64,000 nucleotides of DNA from Stomoxys calcitrans (Eukaryota; Arthropoda; Insecta; Diptera; Muscidae): assembly GCF_963082655.1 (NCBI RefSeq), contig NC_081552.1:72358707-72422706 (forward strand). The letters are read 5' to 3'. Below, piece by piece: positions 45,693 through 55,869 of this stretch. The number at the start of each line of letters is the position of its first letter. Positions within the stretch are counted from its first letter, which is position 1. A program made the position numbers and the translations under genes. Under the pieces are notes generated by a model. It was given only the letters and a program-made list of their open reading frames with translations, did not search any database and was not told the origin of the DNA.

Positions 45693-46842
45693 TTTATACC
45701 CACCAACGAAGGATGGGGAATTATTTATTTTGTCATTTCGTTTGCAACACATCAAAGTATCCATTTTCGTCGTAAAAATCTAAGACGATCTAGCCATGTC
45801 CGTCCGTCTGTCTGTTGAAATCACGCTACAGCCTTTGAAAACAGAGATATTGAGCTGAAACTTTGCACAGACTGTTTTTTTTGCCCACAAGCAGGTTAAG
45901 TTCGAAGATGGGCTATATCTTGATATAGCCCCCATATAGACCGATCCGCCAATTTGAGGTCTTAGGCCCATAAAAGCCACATTTATTATCCGATTTTGCT
46001 GAAATTTCGGACAGTGAGTTTTGCTAGGCCATTGTCAGCCCTCTTCAATTTGGTCCAAATCGGTTCAGAATTGGATATAGCTGTCATATAAACCGATCTT
46101 GGGCCCATAAAAGACGCATTTTATGTACGATTTTGCCTAAATTTGGTACACGAGTTGTGTTAGGCCCCTCGACATCTTTCTGCAATTTGGGCCAGATCGG
46201 TCCACCTTGGGATATAGCTGCCATATAGACCAATCACTCGATTTAAGGTTTTAGGCACATAATAGACGCATTTATTATCCGATTTTGCTGAAATTTGGGA
46301 CAGTGAGTTGTGTTAGGCCACACGACATCCTTCTTTAATTTGGCCCGATCGGTCCACACTTGGATATAGCTGCCATATAGACCGACCTCTCGATTTAAAG
46401 GCTTGGTCCCATAAAAAACGCATTTATTGTTTGATTTCGCCGAAATTTGGGACAGTGAGTTGTGTTAGGCTCTTCGACATCTTTCTGCAATTTGGCCCAG
46501 ATCGGTCCACCTTTGGATATAGCTGCCATATAGACCGATCACTCGATTTAAAGCCTTGGCCCCATAAAAGGAGCATTTATAATCCAATTTCGCTAAAATT
46601 TGACACAATGACTTATGTAAGGCTTTTCGATACCCGTCGGTCTATATTTGCATATAGCTACCAAAATTGAACAATGAGTTGTCCGCGCCGAATTTGGTGG
46701 ACATCGGACCATATTGCGATATAGCTGCTATGGAGGCAAAAATTATGCATTTTTCACCGGATCATGATGAAAGGTGGTTTACACATATATCCGAGGTGGT
46801 GGGTATCGGCCGGGCCGAGCTTTACGCCTTTTTGCTTGTTTA
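45693..46842 (+). repeat. Helentron/DINE-1-like family A, complete
   Basis: It starts 'tttatacccaccaacgaagg', with the GTCY block 'gtccgtccgtctgtctgttg' (45799-45818), six or so ~150-bp units, then 'gaggtggtgggta', hairpin TCGGCCGGGCCGA (46806-46818) and 'gctttacgcctttttgcttg'. This is the best plus-strand A copy. Confidence 0.75.
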
Positions 46843-47699
46843 TGTTAAACATTTATTTCAGCTTTTTGTGAGCCACTGTTCTGTGGTATTTGCAACCACA
46901 GCAAAACTGCAAGTAAAACTCGAACAAAAAAAAGAAGCAAATCTTTAATTCCAAGGCTCGTTTTTTATTTTGGCATTATGTGATGTTTGTGCGAGTTTAG
47001 TGTTTTTTTATGCTGTTCTCAACTGTTTTCCATTTTCTTCTTAGGCCTGCAGCGAAAAATTCATTGTTTTTCGTCGTCGTTGTCGCTTTTGGTGGCAAAA
47101 CGCGTGGAGGATATACATACACATATGTTTGGGCCAAGTGTGTTGTTGTTGCTGTTTTCTTCTCTTTTGACATTTTTGGTGAAAGCAGGTTAAATGCAAA
47201 TTCTGTGTAGTTGATATGAAACACAAATAAAAAAAACGAGTTGACAAACACAACTTTACTAGAAAAAATAGTCATACAAAAGTCATTCATATCATTGTTC
47301 ATTCGTTGAGGAAAAAGCGTGAAAAATCACCCCAAAACATTGTGAGAGGCATCTTCCCTTTAAGGAAATTGACAAGTGTGATGGTGTTGTTTAAAGTCAA
47401 AACACTTTTAAAAAACTCTATATAAGGGAAATTTGATGCAACGGCTGTGGGCTATATGCCCATAGTGTTAAACAAGTGAAATTGTTTTGGGGTTTTTTTT
47501 TTCTCCTGCCACATAAGGGAATGTGGGCAGAAAGGAATAGTGGACTTTGATCTTCTTCAATGGAGTGAATAACATTACCATCTCCAGGAACTGGTTTAGA
47601 CCATGTACTCTCTTCGTAGTAGATCAGTCTAATGTGGGTTGTTAATATTTTCAAATTTATATTCCCTGCTATAAAAGTAAAGCTTAACTGAAAACCTCG
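46843..47699. other. Host-like intergenic DNA
   Basis: Short overlapping frames around 46990-47300 come from Ser/Phe/Leu-rich T-rich DNA and show no domain. Confidence 0.35.
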
Positions 47700-47799
47700 T
47701 TTAAGTAAAATTTTTACATGGCATAGTGCTCCACGAATGTTGCCTGCATTAGTAAGGGGATAACCACCTCTGAACATTTTTGTGATGTTCACGCCGAGT
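47700..47799 (-). repeat. SINE fragment abutting an RT
   Basis: 'tacatggcatagtgctccac' and 'aaggggataaccacctctga' match the SINE body. The fragment ends at 'ttcacgccgag', where the RT remnant starts. Confidence 0.65.
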
Positions 47800-48350
47800 T
47801 TTCAATAAATTGCCTTTCAGTGATTTGAGATTCAAATCTAGGTTGAATCAGTTTGCGCCCTCGATTTGATCTAGCAAATTGTAGGTGTTTGTAAAGATAT
47901 TCAGGTTCTTTGTTATAAATAACCTTATGTAGTAATTGCAAGCATTTAACATTTAGTAAATTTTCAACTGAAAGATCAAAAATCTGATAAGCAAATTGTG
48001 ATATGTGGTCATACCGTGGTCTGTTGTATACATATCGTGCAATATCATTGTAGGCAACTTTGATTTTCCTATTGTCATCAGCACTGCAACTTGCAAATAA
48101 TTCACAATTATATAGAAGAGTTGGGATTAAGTAAGATTTAGCAAGAAGCATACGAATTTCGAAAGGAGTTGTCAGACGAGCTGCCCACATATTCCGCAGC
48201 ATACCACGAACTTTTCCCACAGCTGCATTTATATGATTCGTCCAAGTTAAGGTAGAGTTGAATGTTAAACCCGATTGAGACACCTCCAAAACATGATTTT
48301 TTGAATGCTTCAACACCACTTTCTGCCGACGAATATCATCATATCAGATT
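47789..48350 (-). pseudogene. Dead jockey-like RT, C-terminal part
   Basis: The open piece 48319-47789 (176 aa) has 'LTFNSTLTWTNHINAAVGK', 'RMLLAKSYLIPTLLYNCELF', 'YNDIARYVYNRPRYDHIS' and 'FARSNRGRKLIQPRFES'. This order is typical of the RT C-terminal region in jockey-like elements. The catalytic core is absent and a frame break lies just upstream (about 48330). The protein stops in 'FIENSA' exactly at the SINE junction. Confidence 0.8.
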
Positions 48351-48588
48351 ATGCGTGGTTATCTTAACGTGCGTGAAAAAATAGTAGTCATTGGGTGTCA
48401 AGCGAAGGCTGTGCAGCGTAGGGATCTAAAGTGAAATTGAAAAGTCGACTTTTAGACTTCGAACTTCGTCGACTTCCTTTTACCACAAAAGTAGACTTTT
48501 TAGTGAAAAATTAGCCTTGCGACCTTCTTCATTATTAACATTCGATTTCTCACGTGTAACACATTGGATTTGATTAACACAACCAAAA
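48351..48588. other. No gene seen
   Basis: Short spacer with the repeated words 'gtcgacttt' and 'gtagacttttt' (48440-48510). No further signal. Confidence 0.35.
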
Positions 48589-49234
48589 CAAGTAAGTATG
48601 GGCTAAAGTCGAGCGAAACCGACCTTTTGATACCCTACACCACATTAAAATTTGCTTAAAATTGATATGTAAATCGTCGTGCGAATTATTGAGAAAATCG
48701 ATTGATAAATGGATTAGCAAAGGCCTTCAAAGTTAAAATCAGGAGATGTATATATCTGGGAGCTATATCTAAGACTGAGCAAATTTCTATGAAATTCATC
48801 AACCCTCAGAATAGCTATAAGAGATACCTTCGTGCCAGAGTTTGTGAAGATCGTTTAACAAATAACTAAATTATTGAATATTATTCAAAATCGGACGAAA
48901 TATATATGGGAGCTACATCTAAATCTGAACCGATTTCAATGAAATTCAACAGCAATAACGGGAGTCAAAAGAGGATCCCTTTGCGCCAATTTTCGTGTGA
49001 ATCGGTTAACAAATGACCAAATTATTGCAATACTAATCCAAATCAGACAAATCTATGAAACACACCAATAATGTTGAGACTTATAAGAGAATCTTAAGCG
49101 CAAAATTTCGTGAGATCGGTTTACAAATGACGAAATGATTGCAAGTTCAGTCCAAATCGGACAAACATATAGATGGGAGCTATATCTAAATCTGAGCCGA
49201 TTTCTATGACATTCACCATTAATGTCTTATAATA

Positions 49235-50526
49235 TGGTTGCCCAAAAAGTAATTGCGGATTTAAAAAAAAAAAAGTAAATGCATTTTTAATAAAACTTAG
49301 AATGAACTTTAATCAAATATATAATTGCCATTTTGTTCGATAACCTTTTGCCATCTTCCTGGCAAATTAAGTATTCCACGCTCATAGAACTTCTGACCTT
49401 TATCTGCAAAAAACTGAACCAAGTGCGATTTTATAGCCTCATCATTGCCGAAAGTTTTACCATTTAAGGAGTTCTGCAAAGATCGAAATAAATGGTAGTC
49501 TGATGGTGCAAGGTCAGGGCTATATGGTGGATGCATCAAAAGTTCCCAGCCAAGCTCACTCAGTTTTTGGCGAGTGACCAAAGATGTGTGCGGTCTAGCG
49601 TTGTTCTGGTGGAATATGACACCTTTACGATTGACCAATTCTGGTCGCTTCTCCTTGATGGCTGTATTCAATTTGTCCAATTGTTGACAGTAAACATCCG
49701 AATTAATCGTTTGATTCCTTGGAAGCAGCTCAAAATAAACCACCCTCTTCCAATCCCACCAAACAGACAGCATAACCTTCTTTTGGTGGATATCAGCCTT
49801 TGAAGTGGTTTGAGCTGGTTCACCATGCTTGGACCATGATCGTTTTCGACTAACGTTGTTGTAAACAATCCATTTTTCATCTCCAGTTATGATTCGTTTT
49901 AAAAACGGGTCGAATTCATTGCGTTTAAGGTGCATATCACAAGCGTTGATTCGGTTTGTTAAATGAATTTCTTTCAATACATGTGGTACCCAAATATCAA
50001 GCTTTTTCACCAGTCCAAGACTTTTTATGTGATAATGAACGGTTGATTTTGGTATATTTAACTTTTCTCCTATCTCACGCTCAGTTACATGACGATCCAA
50101 TTCGATTAATGCTTTGAATTGGTCATCATCAACTTCATTTGGCCGACCTGAACGTGGCTCATCTTTAAGTGAAAAATCTCCAGAACGGAATTTGCGAAAC
50201 GAAACGAAGTTTTGACACTGTCTTCCTTTTAAGGCGTAATCACCATACACATCTCGTAACTTTTTAGCAACCTGCCCCGCGTTTTTCCTTTACGGAAATA
50301 ATAAAGTAAAATATGACGAAAATGCTCCTTTGTGGGCTCCATATTAAAATTGACGCCAAACAAACAAATGTAAACAAAATTTCGCGCACTTTTTTTCTAA
50401 AGCAATCTAAAAGTAACAGCTGATAACTGATAGAAGAAAGAATGCAATTACAGAGTCACAAGCCGTTGAAAAAATTTGTCAACGCCGACTATATGAAAAA
50501 TCCGCAATTACTTTTTGGGCAACCAA
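49235..50526 (-). mobile_element. Mariner transposon, ~1.29 kb, complete ends
   Basis: Ends TGGTTGCCCAAAAAGTAATT (49235) and its inverse (to about 50525) are flanked by TA on both sides. The TIR word CAAAAAGTAATTGCGGAT resembles the cecropia-subfamily mariners (Hsmar1 type); that assignment is from memory. The first G of the GGG in the MITE copy at 15052 is missing at both ends here. Confidence 0.9.
49309..50342 (-). pseudogene. Mariner transposase, frameshifted and catalytically altered
   Basis: The start ATG is at 50342 (minus strand), giving 'MEPTKEHFRHILLYYFRKGK'. One base is then missing near 50285, and the frame resumes as the 313-codon open piece 50250-49309. Domains: N-terminal helix-turn-helix pair (second HTH around 'IPKSTVHYHIKSLG'), linker 'WVPHVL' (family WVPHEL), then DD34D catalytic domain. 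The first Asp is in 'ITGDEKW'. The second position reads 'FHQNNARPH', Asn instead of Asp at 49603-49605, explained by one G-to-A change. The third Asp is in 'LAPSDYHLF', with 34 residues between positions two and three. It ends 'NGNYIFD' at the normal length (~345 aa). Two independent lesions make it inactive. Confidence 0.9.
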
Positions 50527-50575
50527 TAGAACCCCTCGTGCAAAATTTTGTGAGAGCCGGTTCACAAACGACGAT

Positions 50576-51248
50576 ATATATTCATAAAGTATATACATTC
50601 TTGATCGTCTCGACGTTCTAATTCGACACAGCCATGTCCGCCCGTCTGTCGAAATCACGAAAGCGGTCGAACGCGTAAAGCTAGCCGCTTAAAATTTTGC
50701 ACAGATACCTAATATTGATGTAGGTCGTTGGATTTGACTTCTTGAGGCCCTGGAAGCCACAATTTTTGTCCGATTTGGCTGAAAATTTGCATGGTGTGGT
50801 GTTCTGTTAGCTGTACTAAGTACGGCCCAAAGCGGTCTGTAACCTGATATAGTTCCCATATAAACCCATCTGCCGATTTGTCTTCTTGAGCCCCTGGTAG
50901 TCGCAATTTTTGTCCGATTTAGCTGAAATTGAGCATGTATCGTTTTGTTATGAGTTCCTACAACTGTGTCTAGTACGATCCAAATCGGTGTTAACCTGAT
51001 ATAGCTCCCATATAAACTGATCTCCTGATTTCTCTTCTTGAGTCCTTACAAGCCGCAATTTTTGTACGATTTGGCTGAAATTATCCATGCGGTGTTCTAT
51101 TGCAACTTTTAACAACTGTGCCAAATACAGTCCAAATCGGTCTGTAACTTGATATAGCACCCATATAAACCAATCTCCCGATTTGACATTTTTACCCATG
51201 AAAGCCGCAATTTTCGTCCGATTTCGTGCTGTTATGACTTCCAACAAC
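50576..51248 (+). repeat. Family B copy, left part
   Basis: 'ttcttgatcgtctcgacg' and the GTCC/GTCT block lead to units with 'gtccgatttggctgaaa'. The text ends 'cttccaacaac' at the LTR insertion and continues at 61731 with 'caactgtgccaagtacgg'. Confidence 0.7.
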
Positions 51249-53641
51249 TGTAATGCAATTTTTCCTATATTTGTTTGAAATGTGTACCACACGTTATATT
51301 CCTCAATACAATTCGAGTACTTGCACTGTACAGACAGAATTTTGTTACTTTTATTACAAGTAGGGAGTATTGACTACTTGTAATTGATAATTACATGCAT
51401 ACGTGTCTCAGCGGAGTTATGCTTGACAGGCTACGTGGCTGCGAAACCTCATTTTTGCATTCTTTTCTTGATCAACCTTTAAGAAGTAAAGTCAAAAATT
51501 TAAGACCAGTTTTATTTTAAGTGGAAGTTTAAGTCAAGAAAAATTCCTTCGCGGTGATTAAGATAAAGAAGAAAAAAAAAAAAAAGAAACAATCCGAATT
51601 AATTCGGCTCAGGTAATTATCCAACCAAATGAATTATTCAGTGCGAATTAGGTGATACATTTCGGTTTTTATACCATTCAGAAATTCTAACCTCTTTGCT
51701 GAGGTCCGCGTGCTGCAAGACGACACGCCAATACTTTGCTTTCGTTGGACGTTTCAAATAATAAAAGCACCTAAGAGAAATCTTCATAAGAGAAGCTTTA
51801 AAAACCCACGTGCCACCTTCTGGTTCCCTGGAGCCCGACTGGTCGTCTCCAAGAATTATCTTGGGCACGTGGTCAACAGGAGCGCCTTCATAACACCTGA
51901 GGAAAAAGTGCCACGAAAATCCAATTTATATTCCACCAACAGCCGGAATTGTGCCTTGAACAACTTTGGAATAGACAGCCTTCCAAATTTTATTCATTTT
52001 TTGTCTTTGGCGACTACACCACATGTTCTCGGTGCTGTTGTCAGACAGGATTTCTGTTTAACTGCCTCCAACATTGGTTCGCCTTATTATCATCAACATT
52101 TGAAGCCCTATCACCGGTGCTTGGGCTGTTGCTAAGAGAGACGTTTAATTTTTTTATGGAGTAAATCAATCTCCCTTGAAAACCACATGCCATAACTATA
52201 AGCAACAGTCCACATAACCTACAAGTGACCCGCCGAATAAGCCAGCAAGATACCACCGAAGACGTAGCTAATTACCAAGATGTATTTTTAATCAACTAGC
52301 CATTCACCACTTTCAATAAAAAAAAACATCATCATCGTCGTAATTTTGGCATGGCTCATACACATCACCCACATAAGTAACTAAGATTTATGTAAACCGA
52401 AACCAAAATCATCATAATGACGATCAACTCCCATTCGACATACAAGTGTCTGATCGCATCGTAATAATTAAGTAAAAAAAAAAACATAAAGGAAAAGAAT
52501 TAATCTGAAATATTTAAAATAAGCTAAGTTTGAAGCCAGTTAAGTATCATGGATATACTCTAAAGTTAAAACCAAACTATCTTAAATTATTTTTTTTTAC
52601 TTTTCAATATCATCATAATTAACTTAGCCCAAACATCATTTGCAAAGCAAAAACATAATCATCTTCCAACTTCCCATGTAATAGCGCCAGCAGCGGACGA
52701 GGCCTCATCCAACAGCGGCAGCAAAAACAATGTAAGTGGTGAGTCTTCAATGATATTTCATTCATTTGTTTTTTTCTTTGTTTTTTTTTTTTTTTTTTGC
52801 TTTGCATTGATCAAAATTGATAAATCGTGCGTAGTTACAAGCAGGCAAAAATCAAGTGACGTCATTGATAACATGAGTGCATTGCTTTTGTGATTTCTTT
52901 TTGTTTTTTTTTTTCGAATTCTTTACATCATTCATTGTCTGGTTTTGATTCATGGTTGCTTGTAACCAAGGCTTAGGCGCTACACACAATTAATTTGCAT
53001 ATTAGATTTATCCGTCTATATAAATTTTTTTTTTATTATTAATTTGCTATGGAGTTCTATTTAACTTATTTTTCATATTGATTTTATAAATTAAGGGTTA
53101 GAATTTAAAATTTTTATAGGATAAAATTTCTATGAATTTACATTTTTTTTTTTTATAATAAAAATGAATTTGGAAAGGAATATGTAAGTCTATTTAATAT
53201 TCTTACCGGGTGTGAGAAAGCATAAAAACTTGAGGTAGCGTACTTGGGACTTTAGCAATACAAATCGGTGCAATGTTAAAGTCAAAGGTAGGGAGGGTAG
53301 AGAGCATCAATCTCCAAAACATCTGGAGAAATAGCAGTGTAGTAATTGTGGTGTTTTGTTGCAGGCATTGATCGACAGGGGAGTTTCGTTTGTCACCTGA
53401 AATCTTGTAGGTCAATTTCTTTGTTGTTTTTTTTTTTGTAGTCAATTTTCAGTATAGGGAGTCTATAAATTTATTTATGAATGACCATTTTTTTATTGGA
53501 GTGCGAGGGAACAAGAATTCCCCCCCATGCCGACTGAAAGCTAGCATAGTCAATGACTCCCGTTCGTTCCTCCACTCTGATGGATTAAAAAGCCTGATTG
53601 TCAGGAAATAAAAAATTTAGTTGTGGAAATGGTTCATTACA
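51249..53641 (+). repeat. 5' LTR (2,393 bp)
   Basis: Matches 59335-61730 throughout. By eye I see only an AT dinucleotide difference (near 51592/59679) and one T in the poly-T at about 52781. Candidate signals: TATATAAA at 53017-53024 and AATAAA at 53607-53612, which would put U3/R in the last 600 bp. A 141-codon plus frame (51710-52135) has no recognised domain. Confidence 0.95.
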
Positions 53642-53646
53642 TAATT

Positions 53647-53664
53647 TGGCGCCCAACGTGGGGC
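53647..53664 (+). other. Primer binding site, tRNA-Lys type
   Basis: TGGCGCCCAACGTGGGGC, 5 nt after the LTR, is complementary to the 3' 18 nt of tRNA-Lys(CUU), the primer of several vertebrate retroviruses ('Lys1,2' type). Seen directly; the tRNA match is from memory. Confidence 0.85.
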
Positions 53665-54258
53665 CTAGGAAATTGTATTTGTTTCAGAACAAATCATTTT
53701 CTTGCCCTTAGTAAATCCATCCAAGTAAATATGTAAATTTCAAGACTGTTTTAGTTAAGCTTTCATGGACGTTATAACTTGGCACAACAGATAAAGTGCA
53801 GTGTCTTTTGGATTTTTGATTAATTGATGCTTTTGATTATATCCACTGAAAGAATCTCTGTATTTCCTTCGGTTGTTGAAGGTTTAGTCGTTTAGGGAAG
53901 CTTTATAAAATGTAGGTCACCGCAAATATTTTTGAGTTTGTGTTTTGTTTGGTACTGAGTTATCAGCTCCTGATTACTTTTGGATTTACAATATATTGCT
54001 GTTTGCGAGTTATTGTCCAAGTTAATTAGAGATAGAGTGAAATAATGCTGGTTTGTACGAATAACGATTTTCTCTTAAATATGACAATAGAATATTTTTT
54101 TTTTTTTTCAATCAATCACTATACTCTTGTTTAATCAAGTTTTTATTGTTGTTTCACACCCTATGGTAGGAATCGTTTAGATATCGATTGTTTAAACCTA
54201 AAATTTTGGTATATATTTTATTTGGCTGAATTTTTGTTTTAAAATTTAATTTAGCATA
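53665..54258 (+). other. Untranslated leader of the LTR element
   Basis: About 590 nt between the primer site and the gag ATG, T-rich. 'ttttaaaatttaatttag' lies just before the ATG (54237-54254) and looks like a splice acceptor, but no donor was established. Confidence 0.5.
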
Positions 54259-55869
54259 ATGGAGCGTACTCCTCCACAGAATCAGGCTGTAGCCATGCCT
54301 CAAGAAGTAGACGTCTCTGCTACGGATACTTGTGTAATTTGTGGGGATAAAATGTTAGAGGAGCATGATCTTTGTACATTGTCAGAATGTAGCCATAGCT
54401 TTCATAGAAATTGTATGGAAAACCATCTAGCTAGTTCGACAGAATGCCCGATATGCAAAAGGCAATGTTCTTTGGCAGAAATTAGGAAAGAAAAGGTAAA
54501 AGGTGGTATCAGTAGTCGTGGTAAACCCCGAGGGGCTATGGCAAAAACGTATAAGACTAGAAGTCAGGCACGGAATCCTCATCAAGACTCATTTCAAAAT
54601 AGTTTTGTGGACTTAGACGCTATAGAGGGCAACCTTCGAGTTGATACGGATGTACCTCGACCTAGTGTAGATTACGGATATATTAGTCGAATTGTGAAAG
54701 ATACGGTCACTAGTACGATGCAGGCGAATAGGGATATATCTCAACCTAGTGTAGACTACGATCGTATTGGTCGAATGGTAGAGAATACGGTCACGAGAAT
54801 GGTACAGAACTTGAATTTGATTCCTTTGAACTCAGGAGGAGATGATTTTCCTTTAGGAGATGGCGAAGTAGGTCGAAATCCCGAGTCAGATAATCGCACG
54901 AATAGGGGAAATTTCCAACACCACAACAGGGCCGCTGTATCCAATTATGATGCTAGTTCAGATCCACCAAGAGTTGACAATGACATAAGAGGTAGCCATT
55001 CGAATAATAGTCAAGGTTTTAGATCGTCTTCTACTGAGAGCCGTAGTATAAGACCGGATAAGTTGACAGCCGTAATAAGGGACTGGAATATACGTTTTGA
55101 CGGGTCTCATAGCGGGATAAGTGTAGAGGAGTTTCTTTATAGAGTCAGAACTCTGACGAAAGAGAACCTTAACGATGATTTTTCTCAGTTGTGTAGAAAT
55201 TTGCCTTTGCTCTTAACAGGCAAGGCACAAGATTGGTACTGGAGGTACCATAAACAAGTACCTCAGATTGAGTGGGAACCTTTTTGTGCAGCATTGAAAT
55301 ATCAATACAAGGAGTTTAGGTCAGCGTTCGATATAAAAGAGGAGATAAGAAGTAGGAAAATGAGAACGAACGAGACATTTGAATCCTTTTATGAATCTAT
55401 TTCTTCTTTGCTGGACAGACTTGATACTCCCATGCCAGAACAGGAGCTAATAGAGATTTTAACCCGTAATTTACGACCAGAAATAAGGCATGAGCTTCTT
55501 TATGTTTCAATATTTTCCATTGCGCACCTGCGTAAACTTGTCCAAATGAGGGAATCACTATTGGGAGACGAACAATTTCGTAAGGGATTGTCTGCTAGAA
55601 TTGTTCCGAATCAGGGCCATAGAAAAATTGCTGAACTGGATTTTGAGGAAGACCATAATTTTCCATTGGAAGATATCGTTCAATCGGTTGACGCGGTGCA
55701 ACACCCATCTAGGTCAGTGAAGTGTTGGAACTGCGATGAGTTAGGACATTATTGGGAAGACTGCGAATGTGAACGCAAAATATTTTGTTATGGCTGCGGA
55801 GAGAAGAATACTTACAAGCCGCAGTGTGCGAAATGCGCCTCTAGGAAATTGTGGAAGCCAAAAAACTAG
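54259..55869 (+). CDS. gag: Gag polyprotein with N-terminal RING-H2 finger
   Basis: 536 aa. Residues 25-66 form a complete RING-H2 pattern: C25-x2-C28-x15-C44-x-H46-x2-H49-x2-C52-x10-C63-x2-C66. This fold binds two zinc ions and usually recruits E2 ubiquitin enzymes. Around 133-190 a 28-residue unit starting near 'PSVDY' occurs twice in tandem (84-bp spacing). Residues ~270-440 are the retrotransposon Gag capsid-like core ('WNIRFDG', 'GKAQDWYWRY', 'FCAALKYQY', 'RPEIRHEL'). The C-terminus has one canonical zinc knuckle CWNCDELGHYWEDC (C-x2-C-x4-H-x4-C) and a second CYGCGEKNTYKPQC with Thr in the His position. Start chosen as the first ATG after the leader, directly after an AG. The stop TAG at 55867 is part of the frameshift signal. 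Expected to assemble cytoplasmic particles. The RING role (self-turnover, host interference) is inference. Confidence 0.93.
   Translation: MERTPPQNQAVAMPQEVDVSATDTCVICGDKMLEEHDLCTLSECSHSFHRNCMENHLASSTECPICKRQCSLAEIRKEKVKGGISSRGKPRGAMAKTYKTRSQARNPHQDSFQNSFVDLDAIEGNLRVDTDVPRPSVDYGYISRIVKDTVTSTMQANRDISQPSVDYDRIGRMVENTVTRMVQNLNLIPLNSGGDDFPLGDGEVGRNPESDNRTNRGNFQHHNRAAVSNYDASSDPPRVDNDIRGSHSNNSQGFRSSSTESRSIRPDKLTAVIRDWNIRFDGSHSGISVEEFLYRVRTLTKENLNDDFSQLCRNLPLLLTGKAQDWYWRYHKQVPQIEWEPFCAALKYQYKEFRSAFDIKEEIRSRKMRTNETFESFYESISSLLDRLDTPMPEQELIEILTRNLRPEIRHELLYVSIFSIAHLRKLVQMRESLLGDEQFRKGLSARIVPNQGHRKIAELDFEEDHNFPLEDIVQSVDAVQHPSRSVKCWNCDELGHYWEDCECERKIFCYGCGEKNTYKPQCAKCASRKLWKPKN

Larger units (their letters stand above)
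48589..50575 (-). repeat. Family C variant interrupted by mariner
   Basis: Hairpin GTCGAGCGAAACCGAC (48608-48623), then 'ttgataccctacaccac' and ~150-bp units. It breaks at TA 49233 and resumes after TA 50527-50528 with 'gaacccctcgtgcaaaattt'. The 5' terminus is lost. Confidence 0.6.

Noticed and set aside
51710..52135. 141-aa frame in the 5' LTR (and its copy in the 3' LTR) as a gene
   Set aside because: No domain or motif; identity between LTRs reflects recent insertion, so it is no evidence of constraint.
52728..52740. Splice donor 'aatgtaagtgg' in the 5' LTR feeding the gag leader acceptor
   Set aside because: It lies upstream of the only TATA candidate in that LTR, so it may not be in the transcript; there is no independent support.
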